Source: Staphylococcus sp. NRL 16/872
GTDB lineage: Bacteria; Bacillota; Bacilli; Staphylococcales; Staphylococcaceae
Length of the DNA: 64,000 bases
Assembly: GCF_022815905.2 (NCBI RefSeq)
Contig: NZ_CP119327.1
Location: forward strand, 1,550,001 to 1,614,000
Reading direction: 5' to 3'
Positions 18,384-27,939 of the stretch are shown in pieces; the first letter of the stretch is position 1, and each line of letters opens with the position of its first letter. The notes beneath the pieces were generated by a model. The model saw nothing but the letters and a program-made list of their open reading frames with translations, ran no database searches and was not told the DNA's origin. The translations under genes were made by a program, and so were the position numbers.

Positions 18384-19214
18384 CTATTCAAAAAATCCAA
18401 AACCTTCGCCAAATGTATCTTCACCAAAATCTAATGTATTTTTACTTTTAACAGTTTGTTGTTTCATATGTTCATATTGTATTTCTTGATTTTCATTTTC
18501 ACGTAATTCAATAATATAATCAAAATCATCCATACTATAATTACATGATTCTGCAAATAAATCTGGATGTTCCACCACTTTAATTGACGGTAATTCCATT
18601 ACTTCTTTTACTAATTCTTGATGTTTAGGATTAGTTTCTCTAGCCGTAACTGCGCCATCAATAATATAAACATGATTTCCTTCATATTCACCTTTAATAA
18701 GCGAACTACGTACAGTTTGCTTAATTAAAGTAGAGCTAATAAATAACCAACGTTTGTGCGCACATACACTTCCTGCCACAATTGATTCAGTTTTACCCAC
18801 GCGTGGCATACCTCTGATACCAATTAATTTATGCCCTTCTTCTTTGAAAAGTTCGGCTAAAAAATCTACAAGTAAGCCTAAATCTTCACGTTCAAAACGA
18901 AATGTTTTCTTATCATCTGCATCTTGTTCGATATATCTACCATGACGTACTGCTAGTCGATCTCGCAATTCAGGCAATCGTAATTTAGTGATTTCTATTT
19001 CATTAAGCTCTTTAATGATATGCTCAAAGCGTTTAACCTTTTCAAGATTATCCGTTTTAATTAATAAACCACGGCGCCCTCGGTCTACACCATTAATTGT
19101 GACAATGCTAATACCTAACATGCCAAGTAAACTTGAAACATCCCCTAATAAACCAGCACGATTTATAGTTATCTCATATTCAAGGTACCATTCTTTTTTT
19201 TCGGCAATCGTCAT
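18384..19214 (-). CDS. ymfK: YmfK family protein (DUF3388): ACT-like domain plus P-loop-like motif
   Basis: The 276-residue cytosolic protein is widely kept in Bacillales at this position, but as far as I know it has no assigned function. Residues 10-80 look like an ACT regulatory domain (YEITINRAGLLGDVSSLLGMLGISIVTI). A possible nucleotide-binding loop, GMPRVGKTES, occurs at 135-144 after a hydrophobic strand (KLIGIR). A strand followed by Asp-Gly (VYIIDGA) could be a Walker B-like site. The ATG at 19214 has only a GGGGCGG ribosome site. The stop is 21 bases before the rodZ start. The activity is unknown. Confidence 0.85.
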   Translation of the reverse strand: MTIAEKKEWYLEYEITINRAGLLGDVSSLLGMLGISIVTINGVDRGRRGLLIKTDNLEKVKRFEHIIKELNEIEITKLRLPELRDRLAVRHGRYIEQDADDKKTFRFEREDLGLLVDFLAELFKEEGHKLIGIRGMPRVGKTESIVAGSVCAHKRWLFISSTLIKQTVRSSLIKGEYEGNHVYIIDGAVTARETNPKHQELVKEVMELPSIKVVEHPDLFAESCNYSMDDFDYIIELRENENQEIQYEHMKQQTVKSKNTLDFGEDTFGEGFGFFE

Positions 19215-19334
19215 CTACATCCGCCCCTTGTTTAAATATCAATTTAGCATCAGCATGCATTCTTAAAATGATATTCATATTATATCATTTATTTACGTAA
19301 TGCTAATTAATAATTTAATCTTGTAACCCTGAAT

Positions 19335-20039
19335 TTATAAATACCATGCGCCATTCACTTTTTGAATGGTACCTGTCACACTTTGAGAAAATGGATGCCA
19401 CAAATAAGCACACGTATGCGCTACCTCTTCAGGCGTCACCATTCGTTGTTGCGGTAGTTCTGCTAAAATGACTTCTTTTTCATCATTGCTAAATGTTTGG
19501 GACATATTACCTGAGACAAATCCTGGGGTCACAGCATTCACCGTCACACTTGTCATTGCTAATTCTTGACTCAACGCTTTAACAAAACCAATTTGAGCAC
19601 TTTTCATTGCAGAATAAATGGTTTCCATACTTGCACCAGTTTCTCCCCAAATAGAAGAGATTACGATAATTCTCCCACTAGGACTTTGACGCAACATATC
19701 TACAAAGTAACGACAACATCTTATAAATTGTTTGACATGAATGTTATAACTTTGATCGATATCATCATCAGTCATATCCTGAATCATGCCATATAAAGCT
19801 GTACCAGCACTATATACTAAGCAATCTAAATGTTGTATATGACCAAAGATTTGTTCTAATTCAATATCTTTCTTCAAGTCCGTTTGGATAAATTCAACCG
19901 CTTCATTTTGATATTTTTCTTTTAAAATGGATACATTCGTATGATGATATTGCACAACAACTTCAAAGTTATCTTTCAATAGTCGTTCTACAATAGCAGT
20001 GCCTATACTACCAGATCCGCCTAACACTAAAGCTTTCAT
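19335..20039 (-). CDS. ymfI: SDR family oxidoreductase YmfI (EF-P 5-aminopentanone reductase)
   Basis: This is a 234-residue short-chain dehydrogenase/reductase with the cofactor motif GGSGSIG near residue 8, the NAG-like SAG segment, and catalytic YSAMK. In Bacillus subtilis, YmfI reduces the 5-aminopentanone group on elongation factor P Lys32 to 5-aminopentanol. That role likely applies here given the identical location after ymfH, but the sequence alone only proves an SDR fold. The start ATG overlaps the ymfH stop by one base, so translation is coupled. The gap of 120 bases to ymfK holds no clear feature. Confidence 0.9.
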   Translation of the reverse strand: MKALVLGGSGSIGTAIVERLLKDNFEVVVQYHHTNVSILKEKYQNEAVEFIQTDLKKDIELEQIFGHIQHLDCLVYSAGTALYGMIQDMTDDDIDQSYNIHVKQFIRCCRYFVDMLRQSPSGRIIVISSIWGETGASMETIYSAMKSAQIGFVKALSQELAMTSVTVNAVTPGFVSGNMSQTFSNDEKEVILAELPQQRMVTPEEVAHTCAYLWHPFSQSVTGTIQKVNGAWYL

Positions 20040-21328
20040 TATTGCTTAATCTCCAAGCGGCTATCTACTAAATTGTCTAAGTTTAAATATTGATTTGCCG
20101 TTTCATTAATACTATCAAGTGTTATATTTTCAACAATATCTAACATATCAAATACACTTACACCTTCGAAGTATAATTTCGCGTATTGATTCGCAATATA
20201 TTCTGGAGAGTTTAAACTTGAAATAAATTCACCAATAAATTGTTTTTTCAATAATTCAAATGCCTCAGTATCAGTGAGCGCCCCTTTACGTTGTTTCAAC
20301 TCATTTAAGAGAACTTCTTTTAACTTGTCAGGATGTTGAGTTGCACTTGTAATAATTGAAAAACTGTATGTAGATTCTAATACAAATTGATAACCGAATG
20401 TTTCATCAATTAAATCATTATTCAATAAATCTTGATAAAATTCCGTTTCCTCACCGAAGACTAATTCAAAGAATAAAGTCATTTCTAAATCGCGTTGTAC
20501 ATATTTTTCAGGTGTTTCATTTAGAGGTTGATTTTTAAAACCTAACATCAATCTTGGTGATTGCAACTTCATTTCTTCAGTAACATAAGGTGTTATCACA
20601 TTGACTGGTTCATCAATAGGGCCTCTTTGAATACTCGGTTGATTCGTTTTATGACGTTTATTTTCATGCGTTTCAACTACTTCACGGATATGCTCAGGAT
20701 CGACATCTCCAACTACGAATAACACCATATTTGAAGGGTGATAGAACGTTTCATAACATAAATATAAATCATCTTTTGTAATGTCATAAATACTTTCCAC
20801 ACTACCAGCAATATCCACTCTAATTGGATGATTTTGGTACATGGCGCGTAACGTATTAAACATAATCTTATAGCCCGGTTGTTCTTGATACATCTTGATT
20901 TCTTCAGCTATAATTCCTTTTTCTTTATCCACTGTTTCTTTTGAAAAGTAAGGCGTCTCTACCATTTCAAGTAAACGTTTAATATTACTATCAACATTAT
21001 CTGTAGCGCTAAATAAATAACTTGTACGATCAAAGCTAGTGAAAGCATTTACTTGAGCATTGTCTTCTGCAAATGTAGTAAATAAATCCTCATCTTCATC
21101 TTTTTCAAATAATTTATGTTCTAAAAAGTGAGCAACACCATCTGGCACAGTCACAAATTCATCACTTTGATGAGGTTTAAATGTGCTATCTAATGAGCCA
21201 AACTGAGTAGTATATGTAACGAAGGTTTTTTGAAAACCTTTTTTCGGAATCACAAATAAACGTAAACCATTCTCTAGTTCATGTTCAAAGACATGCTCAT
21301 CAATAAGTTCATAATATTTATTTTTCAT
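20039..21328 (-). CDS. ymfH: M16 family zinc peptidase YmfH (active subunit)
   Basis: The 429-residue peptidase belongs to the insulinase/pitrilysin family. It keeps the inverted zinc motif HFLEH near residues 66-70 followed by the distal Glu region, so it should be catalytically competent. Its neighbour YmfF lacks the motif; such pairs usually form a heterodimer with one active half. I chose ATG at 21328 (MKNKYYEL), which has AAAGGAGG 7-8 bases upstream. A longer frame would begin within ymfF. The start overlaps the end of ymfF by 11 bases. The substrate is unknown; peptide turnover or pheromone processing are possibilities. Confidence 0.93.
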   Translation of the reverse strand: MKNKYYELIDEHVFEHELENGLRLFVIPKKGFQKTFVTYTTQFGSLDSTFKPHQSDEFVTVPDGVAHFLEHKLFEKDEDEDLFTTFAEDNAQVNAFTSFDRTSYLFSATDNVDSNIKRLLEMVETPYFSKETVDKEKGIIAEEIKMYQEQPGYKIMFNTLRAMYQNHPIRVDIAGSVESIYDITKDDLYLCYETFYHPSNMVLFVVGDVDPEHIREVVETHENKRHKTNQPSIQRGPIDEPVNVITPYVTEEMKLQSPRLMLGFKNQPLNETPEKYVQRDLEMTLFFELVFGEETEFYQDLLNNDLIDETFGYQFVLESTYSFSIITSATQHPDKLKEVLLNELKQRKGALTDTEAFELLKKQFIGEFISSLNSPEYIANQYAKLYFEGVSVFDMLDIVENITLDSINETANQYLNLDNLVDSRLEIKQ

Positions 21329-22601
21329 CAGTTTGACCTCCTTTTCCTTTTGTAAGCACATAAATAGTATCAAGTAAGGCTTTATTAGCCATTTCAATGA
21401 CATCTTCTCTCGTCACATTCATGATAGCTTGAATATACTCTTCATCAGTTTGTGTTTCTTCAAGAAGTAATTGGTTTTGCATTACCTCAATAATACTTTT
21501 AGGTCTATCTGCAATTTCTTGACGTTGTGAAACAATAATCTTTTTAGCAAGTGCTAATTTACTATCTTCAAATTCACCATTTTTAAATTTCTCGAATTCT
21601 TGTAAAATCGTTTCTTTAGCGATTTCATATTTATCAACCGATACGCCACTTAACACAAATAAATAGCCATTTTTACCATCTAATTGTGAATGGATTGAAT
21701 AAGCTAAACTTTGTTTTTCACGCACTTCACTGAATAATACAGATGAGGGATCCCCACCAAACATTGTGTTTAAAACGACAAGCGCATAATAATCTTTAGC
21801 ACCGAAATGTGTAGGAAAACGATAACCAATGTTGAGCTTAGCTTGGTCTACTTCATCCTCTTCAATAATGAATTGAGGTCCTGCTTGATTGTAATTCAAT
21901 TCAGGCACAGCTGATTTTTGAAGTACAAAAGGTTTTATATCGAATTTTTTCTTAATTAATCGATTTACTTCAGATTCATCTACATTTCCTACGACATATA
22001 CTGAACAGTCGTCATTATTGATCATAGATTGATATGTATCGTATAAATTTTCTGGTGAAATTTTCGCTATGTTCTCAATTTGACCTGTTGCTAAGTAGCG
22101 ATAAGGTTCATCTTTGAACATATGTTTTAGCAAATTTAAAAATGAATATTGTGCTTTATTATCTATGAGTGACTCGATTTTTTTAGTTAATAAAGATTTT
22201 TCTTGCGCAACAAAAGTAGAGTTAAATGCATTATTTTCAATAAGAGGATGGGCAATTACTTCTTGTAGTAGATTTAATCCTTTTTCAAATAACGGTGTAT
22301 CATCTCTAAGATAACGTTCATTGACTATTTCCAAAGAGATAGTAATCACGTGTTTATCTTTAAATTTTGAAACAAAACTATTGATATAAGCACCATATAA
22401 TTCTGATAATTCTTTATTCAATGCTTTATCAGTTGGCCATTGTTTAGTAGCACGAACTAATACTTTACTTAATAGTGCCCTTGCTGTGATTGTATGATAA
22501 TCAAGTGGTGCCATAAATTTAAAAGTAATCATCGTTGTTTTAAATTTTTCAGTAGGTAATATATTAATGTGTTGAGCCTTATGATTTACTTGCGATTCCA
22601 A
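21318..22601 (-). CDS. ymfF: M16 family peptidase homologue YmfF (inactive partner)
   Basis: The 427-residue M16-like protein has the two-lobed family layout but no HxxEH motif; the equivalent region reads LSKVLVRATKQWPTDK. It is therefore probably the non-catalytic partner of YmfH, as seen in bacterial M16B heterodimers. The start codon is TTG at 22601 (MESQVNHK), with GGAGTGA about 9 bases upstream. The gene follows ymfC by 26 bases and its end overlaps ymfH, supporting a joint product. The role of the pair is not established. Confidence 0.92.
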   Translation of the reverse strand: MESQVNHKAQHINILPTEKFKTTMITFKFMAPLDYHTITARALLSKVLVRATKQWPTDKALNKELSELYGAYINSFVSKFKDKHVITISLEIVNERYLRDDTPLFEKGLNLLQEVIAHPLIENNAFNSTFVAQEKSLLTKKIESLIDNKAQYSFLNLLKHMFKDEPYRYLATGQIENIAKISPENLYDTYQSMINNDDCSVYVVGNVDESEVNRLIKKKFDIKPFVLQKSAVPELNYNQAGPQFIIEEDEVDQAKLNIGYRFPTHFGAKDYYALVVLNTMFGGDPSSVLFSEVREKQSLAYSIHSQLDGKNGYLFVLSGVSVDKYEIAKETILQEFEKFKNGEFEDSKLALAKKIIVSQRQEIADRPKSIIEVMQNQLLLEETQTDEEYIQAIMNVTREDVIEMANKALLDTIYVLTKGKGGQTDEK

Positions 22602-22627
22602 TGTAACGTCTCACTCCTTATTAAGTT

Positions 22628-23344
22628 TTAAAGTTTTGTGCGCGTTAGTTTAAATTTAACTAAACTACTTTTGACATAATTTAATGAATATAAGATGGGT
22701 TTACCCGTTTCATCATAATGTACAACCTTCAATAACATTAAACCTTCATGTGGAGAAGCGTTTAAGATTTCGGATATATGTGGCTCATAGCTAATCGCTT
22801 CAACTTCAGTTTCTGCAGATGCCACTTTATGACCTGTATTTGTTTCTATTGCTTTAAGCATAGAGCCATCACTTATTTGATAATCTGTGCAAGTCAAATA
22901 ACTTTCAGCAATTTTATCTAAGCAGTATATCACTGGTTGATGATTAGCAGTACGTAATCGTTCAATAATGGTAATAGGCTGCTTATCTTCAATTCCTAAC
23001 ATTTGTGCATCTAATATTGAAGCTGGTTGTTGTTCTAAACTTAAATATTCAGTTCTTGATTGATAACCTGCTTTTTCAATCATGTCACTAATGCTAAATA
23101 ATTTATTTAATGGATAAAAGAAAGGGTGTAAATCTTTAACACTTGGTCCCTCTTCAAAGTTATCTGTTAAGACTTGCTCTGTAATAAGTTCGCCAATTGC
23201 GTCATAGACATCATCTGTTTTGACATTCACTTCTCTAGCAATTTCTAAATTGCTAGGAAGTTTGTCACCAGGTTTTAAAGATTGATTGTTTATCTGTCTA
23301 AATATATGCTCTTTTACTTTAAAAACTGAGTTTAATTCGGTCAT
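22628..23344 (-). CDS. ymfC: GntR/HutC family transcriptional regulator YmfC
   Basis: The 238-residue regulator has an N-terminal winged helix (LKPGDKLPSNLEIAREVNVKTDDVYDAI) and a C-terminal UTRA ligand-binding domain from about residue 85, ending in a beta strand-rich tail. It starts 2 bases after the ftsK stop, with GAGGTG as its ribosome site inside the end of ftsK. It heads the ymfC-F-H part of the cluster and may regulate it; neither the ligand nor the operator can be told from sequence. HutC-type regulators usually sense small metabolites such as sugars or amino acids. Confidence 0.92.
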   Translation of the reverse strand: MTELNSVFKVKEHIFRQINNQSLKPGDKLPSNLEIAREVNVKTDDVYDAIGELITEQVLTDNFEEGPSVKDLHPFFYPLNKLFSISDMIEKAGYQSRTEYLSLEQQPASILDAQMLGIEDKQPITIIERLRTANHQPVIYCLDKIAESYLTCTDYQISDGSMLKAIETNTGHKVASAETEVEAISYEPHISEILNASPHEGLMLLKVVHYDETGKPILYSLNYVKSSLVKFKLTRTKL

Positions 23345-23346
23345 TT

Positions 23347-25773
23347 TTACACCTCTTCATCATCTAAATCTATTAAAACTTGTCTTGGTTTACTGCCCTT
23401 TTGAGGACCGATTACTTGATTGCGTTCTAAATCATCCATTAATCTTGATGCTCTATTGTAGCCAATTCTAAATTGTCTTTGTAATAAAGATGTACTTGCT
23501 TTTTGTTTTTCTACTACAAATAGATAAGCTTCATCGTATAATGAATCTTCACTTTTCATTTCTGATTTATCTACAGGTGCATCGGGTTCCATTTCTTTCA
23601 CATAGTTAGCTTTTTGTTGTTCTACAACATAATTTACTACATCTTGAACTTCTTGGTCACTTAAAAATGCCCCTTGAACACGCGTTTGAGAAGATTCTCC
23701 GTTACCAACATACAACATATCACCTTTACCGAGTAACTTTTCAGCGCCTCCAGAACCTATAATTGTTCTTGAGTCTGTCTGAGAACTTACAGCAAATGCA
23801 ATTCGTGATGGGATATTATTCTTGATAATACCTGTAATGACGTCTACAGATGGTCTTTGTGTAGCAACAATCAAATGAATCCCTGCTGCACGTGCCATTT
23901 GTGTAATACGTTGAATAGCGTTTTCCACTTCTTTACCTGCTACCATCATTAAGTCAGCTAACTCATCGACAATAACAACGATATAAGGTAATTCAGCTTG
24001 TTTCTCCTCTAATTCTTCATTTTGACGACGTAAGAACTGATTATATCCTTCAATATTTCGTGTTGATGAGTGTTGGAATAAATCATAGCGACGTTCCATT
24101 TCAGCTACAACTTTCTCTAAAGCTTGAGATGCTTTATGAGGATTTGTAACTACTGGTATTAATAAATGTGGCACGCCATTATATACATTTAATTCTACCA
24201 TTTTAGGATCGATTAACATAAGTTTGACTTCATGTGGCTTAGCATTTAATAAAATACTAGTAATAATGCCATTAATACATACTGATTTACCACTTCCTGT
24301 AGAACCTGCAACTAATAAATGAGGCATTTCATTTAATTGAATCGTCATTGGTTCTCCAGATATATCTCGACCTAATCCAACTTCTAATTTATTTTGTGCT
24401 GGGAATTTAGACTCTAATACTTCTTTTAACGTAACTAATGAAATTTTATCATTTGGCACTTCAATTCCTACTGCTGAACGTCCTGGGATTGGAGCTTCAA
24501 TTCGCACATCTTTTGCAGCTAATGCAAGAGCAATATCATTATGTAAATTGACGATTTTACTCACTTTTACACCTTGAGCTGGCTGAATTTCATATTGAGT
24601 AACGGCAGGACCAATTTTAATTTGAGTCACTTTCGCATTGACACCAAAATTTTTCATAGTAGATTCCAGAATTTGTCCTTTTCTTTGTACTTCCGCTCTA
24701 GATGTCGCTTTCTGTTTAGCCGGCTGTTTTAACAATGATAAAGGAGGAATGTGGTAAGCAACATTCGCAACTTCTCCTGCTTCTGAAATAGACCCACCCG
24801 TTTGATTACTGTCTTCTGACGAAGTGTCTTGTTGTAGTTTAGAAGGCTTAGGTTCAGTTGATTTTGGTGCTCGTTCAGAAGGTGTTTCTTCATCAAAGTC
24901 GAAGCGACGTTTTTTTCTTTTTTTAGATGCCGGTTTCTCTTCTGAATTATCGTTATGCCCATAAATCGGAATATCTTCAGGCGGTGCTTCTACTTCTGGG
25001 AAATCACTAACGTCAGTAATTTCTCTTTCTCGTTGTAAACGTTCCTCTTCATTTTGCTCTTTTTGTAATTGTCGCTCTCGTGCTTTTTCTTCTTTTTCAC
25101 GTGCACGTTCTTCTTTTTTAATCTTATTTTGCTCTCTTTTTTCTTTAAAATTAGACGATGCACTTGAACTTGATGATTTCATCTTTTCAAGAGATAATTT
25201 AGCAACATCTCTATGACGTAACTTCATTAGTAAAATAATACTTGATGCTAGTAATAATAAAGTAATAATAATAACACCAGCAATAGAAATTAGTGGCACA
25301 AATACTTTTAGTAAATAAAAACCAATTAACCCTCCCCCAAAATTTGGGAAATGTGTATGATTATAAGCTTTATATACATAAGAGAGAACCGGTTCACGCT
25401 CCGCAACTGTGCCTTTAGATATATGATATATAATTTGTGCAAAGATTAATAATACAAATTGTAAAAGAATTAAGCCTATCGTACGGCGTGATCTAGGAAA
25501 ACGTTTTTGCATAGCAATATAGATTGTAATTAAACTTACTAAAATATATGTTAGATAGCGACTCACACCAAATAAGTAATTAAAAAAGCTATCAATCATT
25601 CGTCCAACAATGCCGAGTTGAAACATGCCTAATACTGATAAAATGACAACTACAATTGCTATGACATATCTTAAGGAACTATCCTTTTTTTGAGGCTTTT
25701 TCTTTTTAGTATTGCGTGCCCTTGTAGAAGTCCCTTTTTTTCTGGTAGTTGTTTTTTTCTTAGTTTGTGGCAA
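23347..25773 (-). CDS. ftsK: DNA translocase FtsK/SpoIIIE
   Basis: This is a membrane-anchored, hexameric ATP-driven DNA pump that clears chromosome DNA from the closing septum. The 808-residue protein has a Lys/Arg-rich N-tail and four membrane segments up to about residue 190. A charged Glu/Lys/Arg linker runs to about 340, followed by the RecA-like motor with Walker A GSTGSGKS near 490 and [10 protein letters not shown]-terminal winged-helix gamma domain recognises DNA polarity ([20 protein letters not shown]). The start codon is TTG at 25773 (MPQTKKK), with GAAGGTG about 8 bases upstream. Staphylococci also carry a second translocase, so this one is the SpoIIIE-type paralogue. An inverted-repeat element separates it from rnjB. 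Confidence 0.96.
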   Translation of the reverse strand: MPQTKKKTTTRKKGTSTRARNTKKKKPQKKDSSLRYVIAIVVVILSVLGMFQLGIVGRMIDSFFNYLFGVSRYLTYILVSLITIYIAMQKRFPRSRRTIGLILLQFVLLIFAQIIYHISKGTVAEREPVLSYVYKAYNHTHFPNFGGGLIGFYLLKVFVPLISIAGVIIITLLLLASSIILLMKLRHRDVAKLSLEKMKSSSSSASSNFKEKREQNKIKKEERAREKEEKARERQLQKEQNEEERLQREREITDVSDFPEVEAPPEDIPIYGHNDNSEEKPASKKRKKRRFDFDEETPSERAPKSTEPKPSKLQQDTSSEDSNQTGGSISEAGEVANVAYHIPPLSLLKQPAKQKATSRAEVQRKGQILESTMKNFGVNAKVTQIKIGPAVTQYEIQPAQGVKVSKIVNLHNDIALALAAKDVRIEAPIPGRSAVGIEVPNDKISLVTLKEVLESKFPAQNKLEVGLGRDISGEPMTIQLNEMPHLLVAGSTGSGKSVCINGIITSILLNAKPHEVKLMLIDPKMVELNVYNGVPHLLIPVVTNPHKASQALEKVVAEMERRYDLFQHSSTRNIEGYNQFLRRQNEELEEKQAELPYIVVIVDELADLMMVAGKEVENAIQRITQMARAAGIHLIVATQRPSVDVITGIIKNNIPSRIAFAVSSQTDSRTIIGSGGAEKLLGKGDMLYVGNGESSQTRVQGAFLSDQEVQDVVNYVVEQQKANYVKEMEPDAPVDKSEMKSEDSLYDEAYLFVVEKQKASTSLLQRQFRIGYNRASRLMDDLERNQVIGPQKGSKPRQVLIDLDDEEV

Positions 25774-25870
25774 ATTTGTACACCTTCTTTTATTTCAAAC
25801 GTTAATTTTATATGTATTGCTTAAAACAAGTTATAACTATGTATTTATTTCAATTTTTTCAAAAATTAGG

Positions 25871-26005
25871 AAAGAGGTTGAGACAATATCATACATCTTT
25901 AGACTAAAATAGCCTCTAACTTAAGTGAATAACAAAAATACATGAGTTTGTGATACCCCAACATTCTATTATTACACTGCTATGATGTGTTGTCCCGACC
26001 TCTTT
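25871..26005. repeat. 135-nt intergenic inverted-repeat element (bidirectional terminator-like)
   Basis: The ends AAAGAGGTTGAGACAA (25871-25886) and TTGTCCCGACCTCTTT (25990-26005) form 16-base terminal inverted repeats. They differ at two sites, both G-U compatible in RNA. T runs follow on the plus strand (TTTTTTTA) and on the minus strand (TAATTTTTG), so either direction could terminate. It fills the gap between the rnjB stop (26022) and ftsK. Comparable GGGACA-type palindromic elements are common in staphylococcal intergenic regions. It may be a repeat copy, a terminator with a long loop, or the source of a small RNA. Confidence 0.65.
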
Positions 26006-26021
26006 TTTTATTGTTTGTATC

Positions 26022-27695
26022 TTATATTTCAGAAATGACTGGTATAATCATTGGACGACGTTTTGTACTTTCAAATAAAAGCTTACTAATTTGATCTCGC
26101 ATATTTTGCTTAATATCAGACCATTCAATACGCTTCTCTTGAAGTCCAGCTTCAACGATTTCACGTACTTTTTCTTCAGCTTCTTTCATCAAGTCTTCGC
26201 TTTCGCGTACATATACAAAACCTCTTGATTGAATTTCAGGTCCTGCAGCAATACGTCTATTTTTAGGATCTAATGTTACAACTGCGATAAAGATTCCATC
26301 GTCTGCTAATAAATGACGGTCTCTTAATACAATGTTACCTACATCTCCAACCCCAATACCATCAATTAAAATATTTCCTGATTGTACTTTTTCGTTTAAT
26401 ACCATATCTTTACCATCATAGTGAATAACATCGCCTTTTTCTACAAGGAAAATCTTTTCAGGCGCAACACCCGCTTCATTTGCTAATTTAGCATGAGCAA
26501 TTTGCATTTTAAATTCACCTTGTACAGGGATGAAATATTCTGGTTTCATGATATTAATCATCATTTTTAATTCTTCCATACAGCCATGACTAGACGCATG
26601 GATTTTTTTATTATTAGGAATAATGTGTGCACCTGCACGCACAAGTTCATTCAATGTATCAGCAATAATAACTTCCATATTTGCTGAAGCGGTAATTGCT
26701 AAATAAACTGAATCGCCTTCTTCAATATTCATAATTTTATGTTTATGTTGAGCCATTTGACTTAACGCCTCAATTGGTTCGCCTTCCATACCTGTAGCAA
26801 TAATCACGACTTCATTTTTAGGATAATTCTCAACTTCATTAATAGGGATTAATAAGTCTTTTGGAATATCAAAATATCCCATTTTACGTGCAATGTTAAA
26901 TGAACTTTCTAATGAACGTCCTAAGAATGAGACTTTACGGTTTAATTTGCTAGCCGTATTAAGCACTTGTTGAATGCGAATGAAATTAGATGCGTAACAA
27001 GACACAATCAAACGTCCTCGCACTTTAGCAAACGCATCATAAATGTGTGTTTCAATTACATTTTCCGGTGTATTGTAACCAGGTTTCTCTGCTTCTGTAG
27101 AATCACTGATTAATGCAAATACGCCTTCTTCTCCAATTTCAGCCATTCGTTTAATATCTGGTGCATAATGACCTTGTAAACTTTGATCAAATTTAAATTC
27201 ACCCGTGTAAACAATTGAACCATAAGATGTATGAATACAAATACCTAGGCTGTCTGGAATACTATGCGTCGTATTAAAGAATGTGATGTTTACATTTTTA
27301 AAACGCATCACTGAGTCATGGTTAACAGTATAATAGCGCACTTTTTTCTTCACATTTCTTGATTTCATGTATTCTTTAACTAGTGCTAATGTCAATTTCG
27401 AACCATAGACTGGCGCATCAATTTGTTCAAGGATATAGCTTACTGCACCAATCGCATGTTCATGACCATGACTTAAAAAGATACCTTTTAATTTTTCCTT
27501 ATTCTCAATTACATATTGAATGTCAGGAATAACAATATCTACACCTAACATTTCATCCTCTGGGAACATTAACCCAGCATCTAACATGAACATTTCATCG
27601 TCTACTTCAACGATATACATATTTTTAGCGATTTCGCCAACACCACCGAGTGGGATAATGCGAATATCGTCATTTTTTTTCTTTACTAAACTCAA
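26022..27695 (-). CDS. rnjB: Ribonuclease J2
   Basis: RNase J2 forms a complex with RNase J1 for 5'-3' exonucleolytic and endonucleolytic RNA processing. The 557-residue protein has the metallo-beta-lactamase/beta-CASP fold. Its metal motif reads HGHEHAIG near residues 74-81, where J1-type enzymes have HxHxDH. This departure agrees with the weak catalytic role reported for J2 proteins. The start is TTG at 27695 (LSLVKKKN read as Met), giving exactly the S. aureus length, with AGGAGG 7 bases upstream. A longer frame through 27728 has no ribosome site. A promoter lies at 27744-27772. Confidence 0.95.
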   Translation of the reverse strand: MSLVKKKNDDIRIIPLGGVGEIAKNMYIVEVDDEMFMLDAGLMFPEDEMLGVDIVIPDIQYVIENKEKLKGIFLSHGHEHAIGAVSYILEQIDAPVYGSKLTLALVKEYMKSRNVKKKVRYYTVNHDSVMRFKNVNITFFNTTHSIPDSLGICIHTSYGSIVYTGEFKFDQSLQGHYAPDIKRMAEIGEEGVFALISDSTEAEKPGYNTPENVIETHIYDAFAKVRGRLIVSCYASNFIRIQQVLNTASKLNRKVSFLGRSLESSFNIARKMGYFDIPKDLLIPINEVENYPKNEVVIIATGMEGEPIEALSQMAQHKHKIMNIEEGDSVYLAITASANMEVIIADTLNELVRAGAHIIPNNKKIHASSHGCMEELKMMINIMKPEYFIPVQGEFKMQIAHAKLANEAGVAPEKIFLVEKGDVIHYDGKDMVLNEKVQSGNILIDGIGVGDVGNIVLRDRHLLADDGIFIAVVTLDPKNRRIAAGPEIQSRGFVYVRESEDLMKEAEEKVREIVEAGLQEKRIEWSDIKQNMRDQISKLLFESTKRRPMIIPVISEI

Positions 27696-27743
27696 AATGT
27701 TACCTCCTATATAATAATCCCCGTCCATATAAACTCATCATTT

Positions 27744-27772
27744 ATTATAATTTAATTTATGTAGGATGTACA
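27744..27772 (-). promoter_or_regulatory. Probable rnjB promoter
   Basis: On the minus strand, TGTACA (27772-27767) and TATAAT (27749-27744) are spaced by 17 bases, with the start codon about 50 bases downstream. The -10 is perfect, while the -35 matches four of six positions. Confidence 0.45.
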
Positions 27773-27883
27773 CTATTAAAGTACTTCATTACTTCTTCTA
27801 ATATAGGCAATAACTATTAATACTTGTTTTTTGTTTGAATTTTCATTTTCAGAAAAGTGATTTAACCAAAAGTATAAAGAGTT

Positions 27884-27921
27884 AAAAAATAAGGTTAAGG
27901 CGTATCAAACGCCCTAACCTT
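27884..27921 (-). terminator. Terminator of pnp
   Basis: AAGGTTAAGGCGT (27891-27903) pairs with ACGCCCTAACCTT (27909-27921) over 13 bp with one G-U. ATTTTTTAA follows on the minus strand. It starts 19 bases after the pnp stop codon. Confidence 0.9.
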
Positions 27922-27939
27922 TAATTTCTGTCTTGCTTC

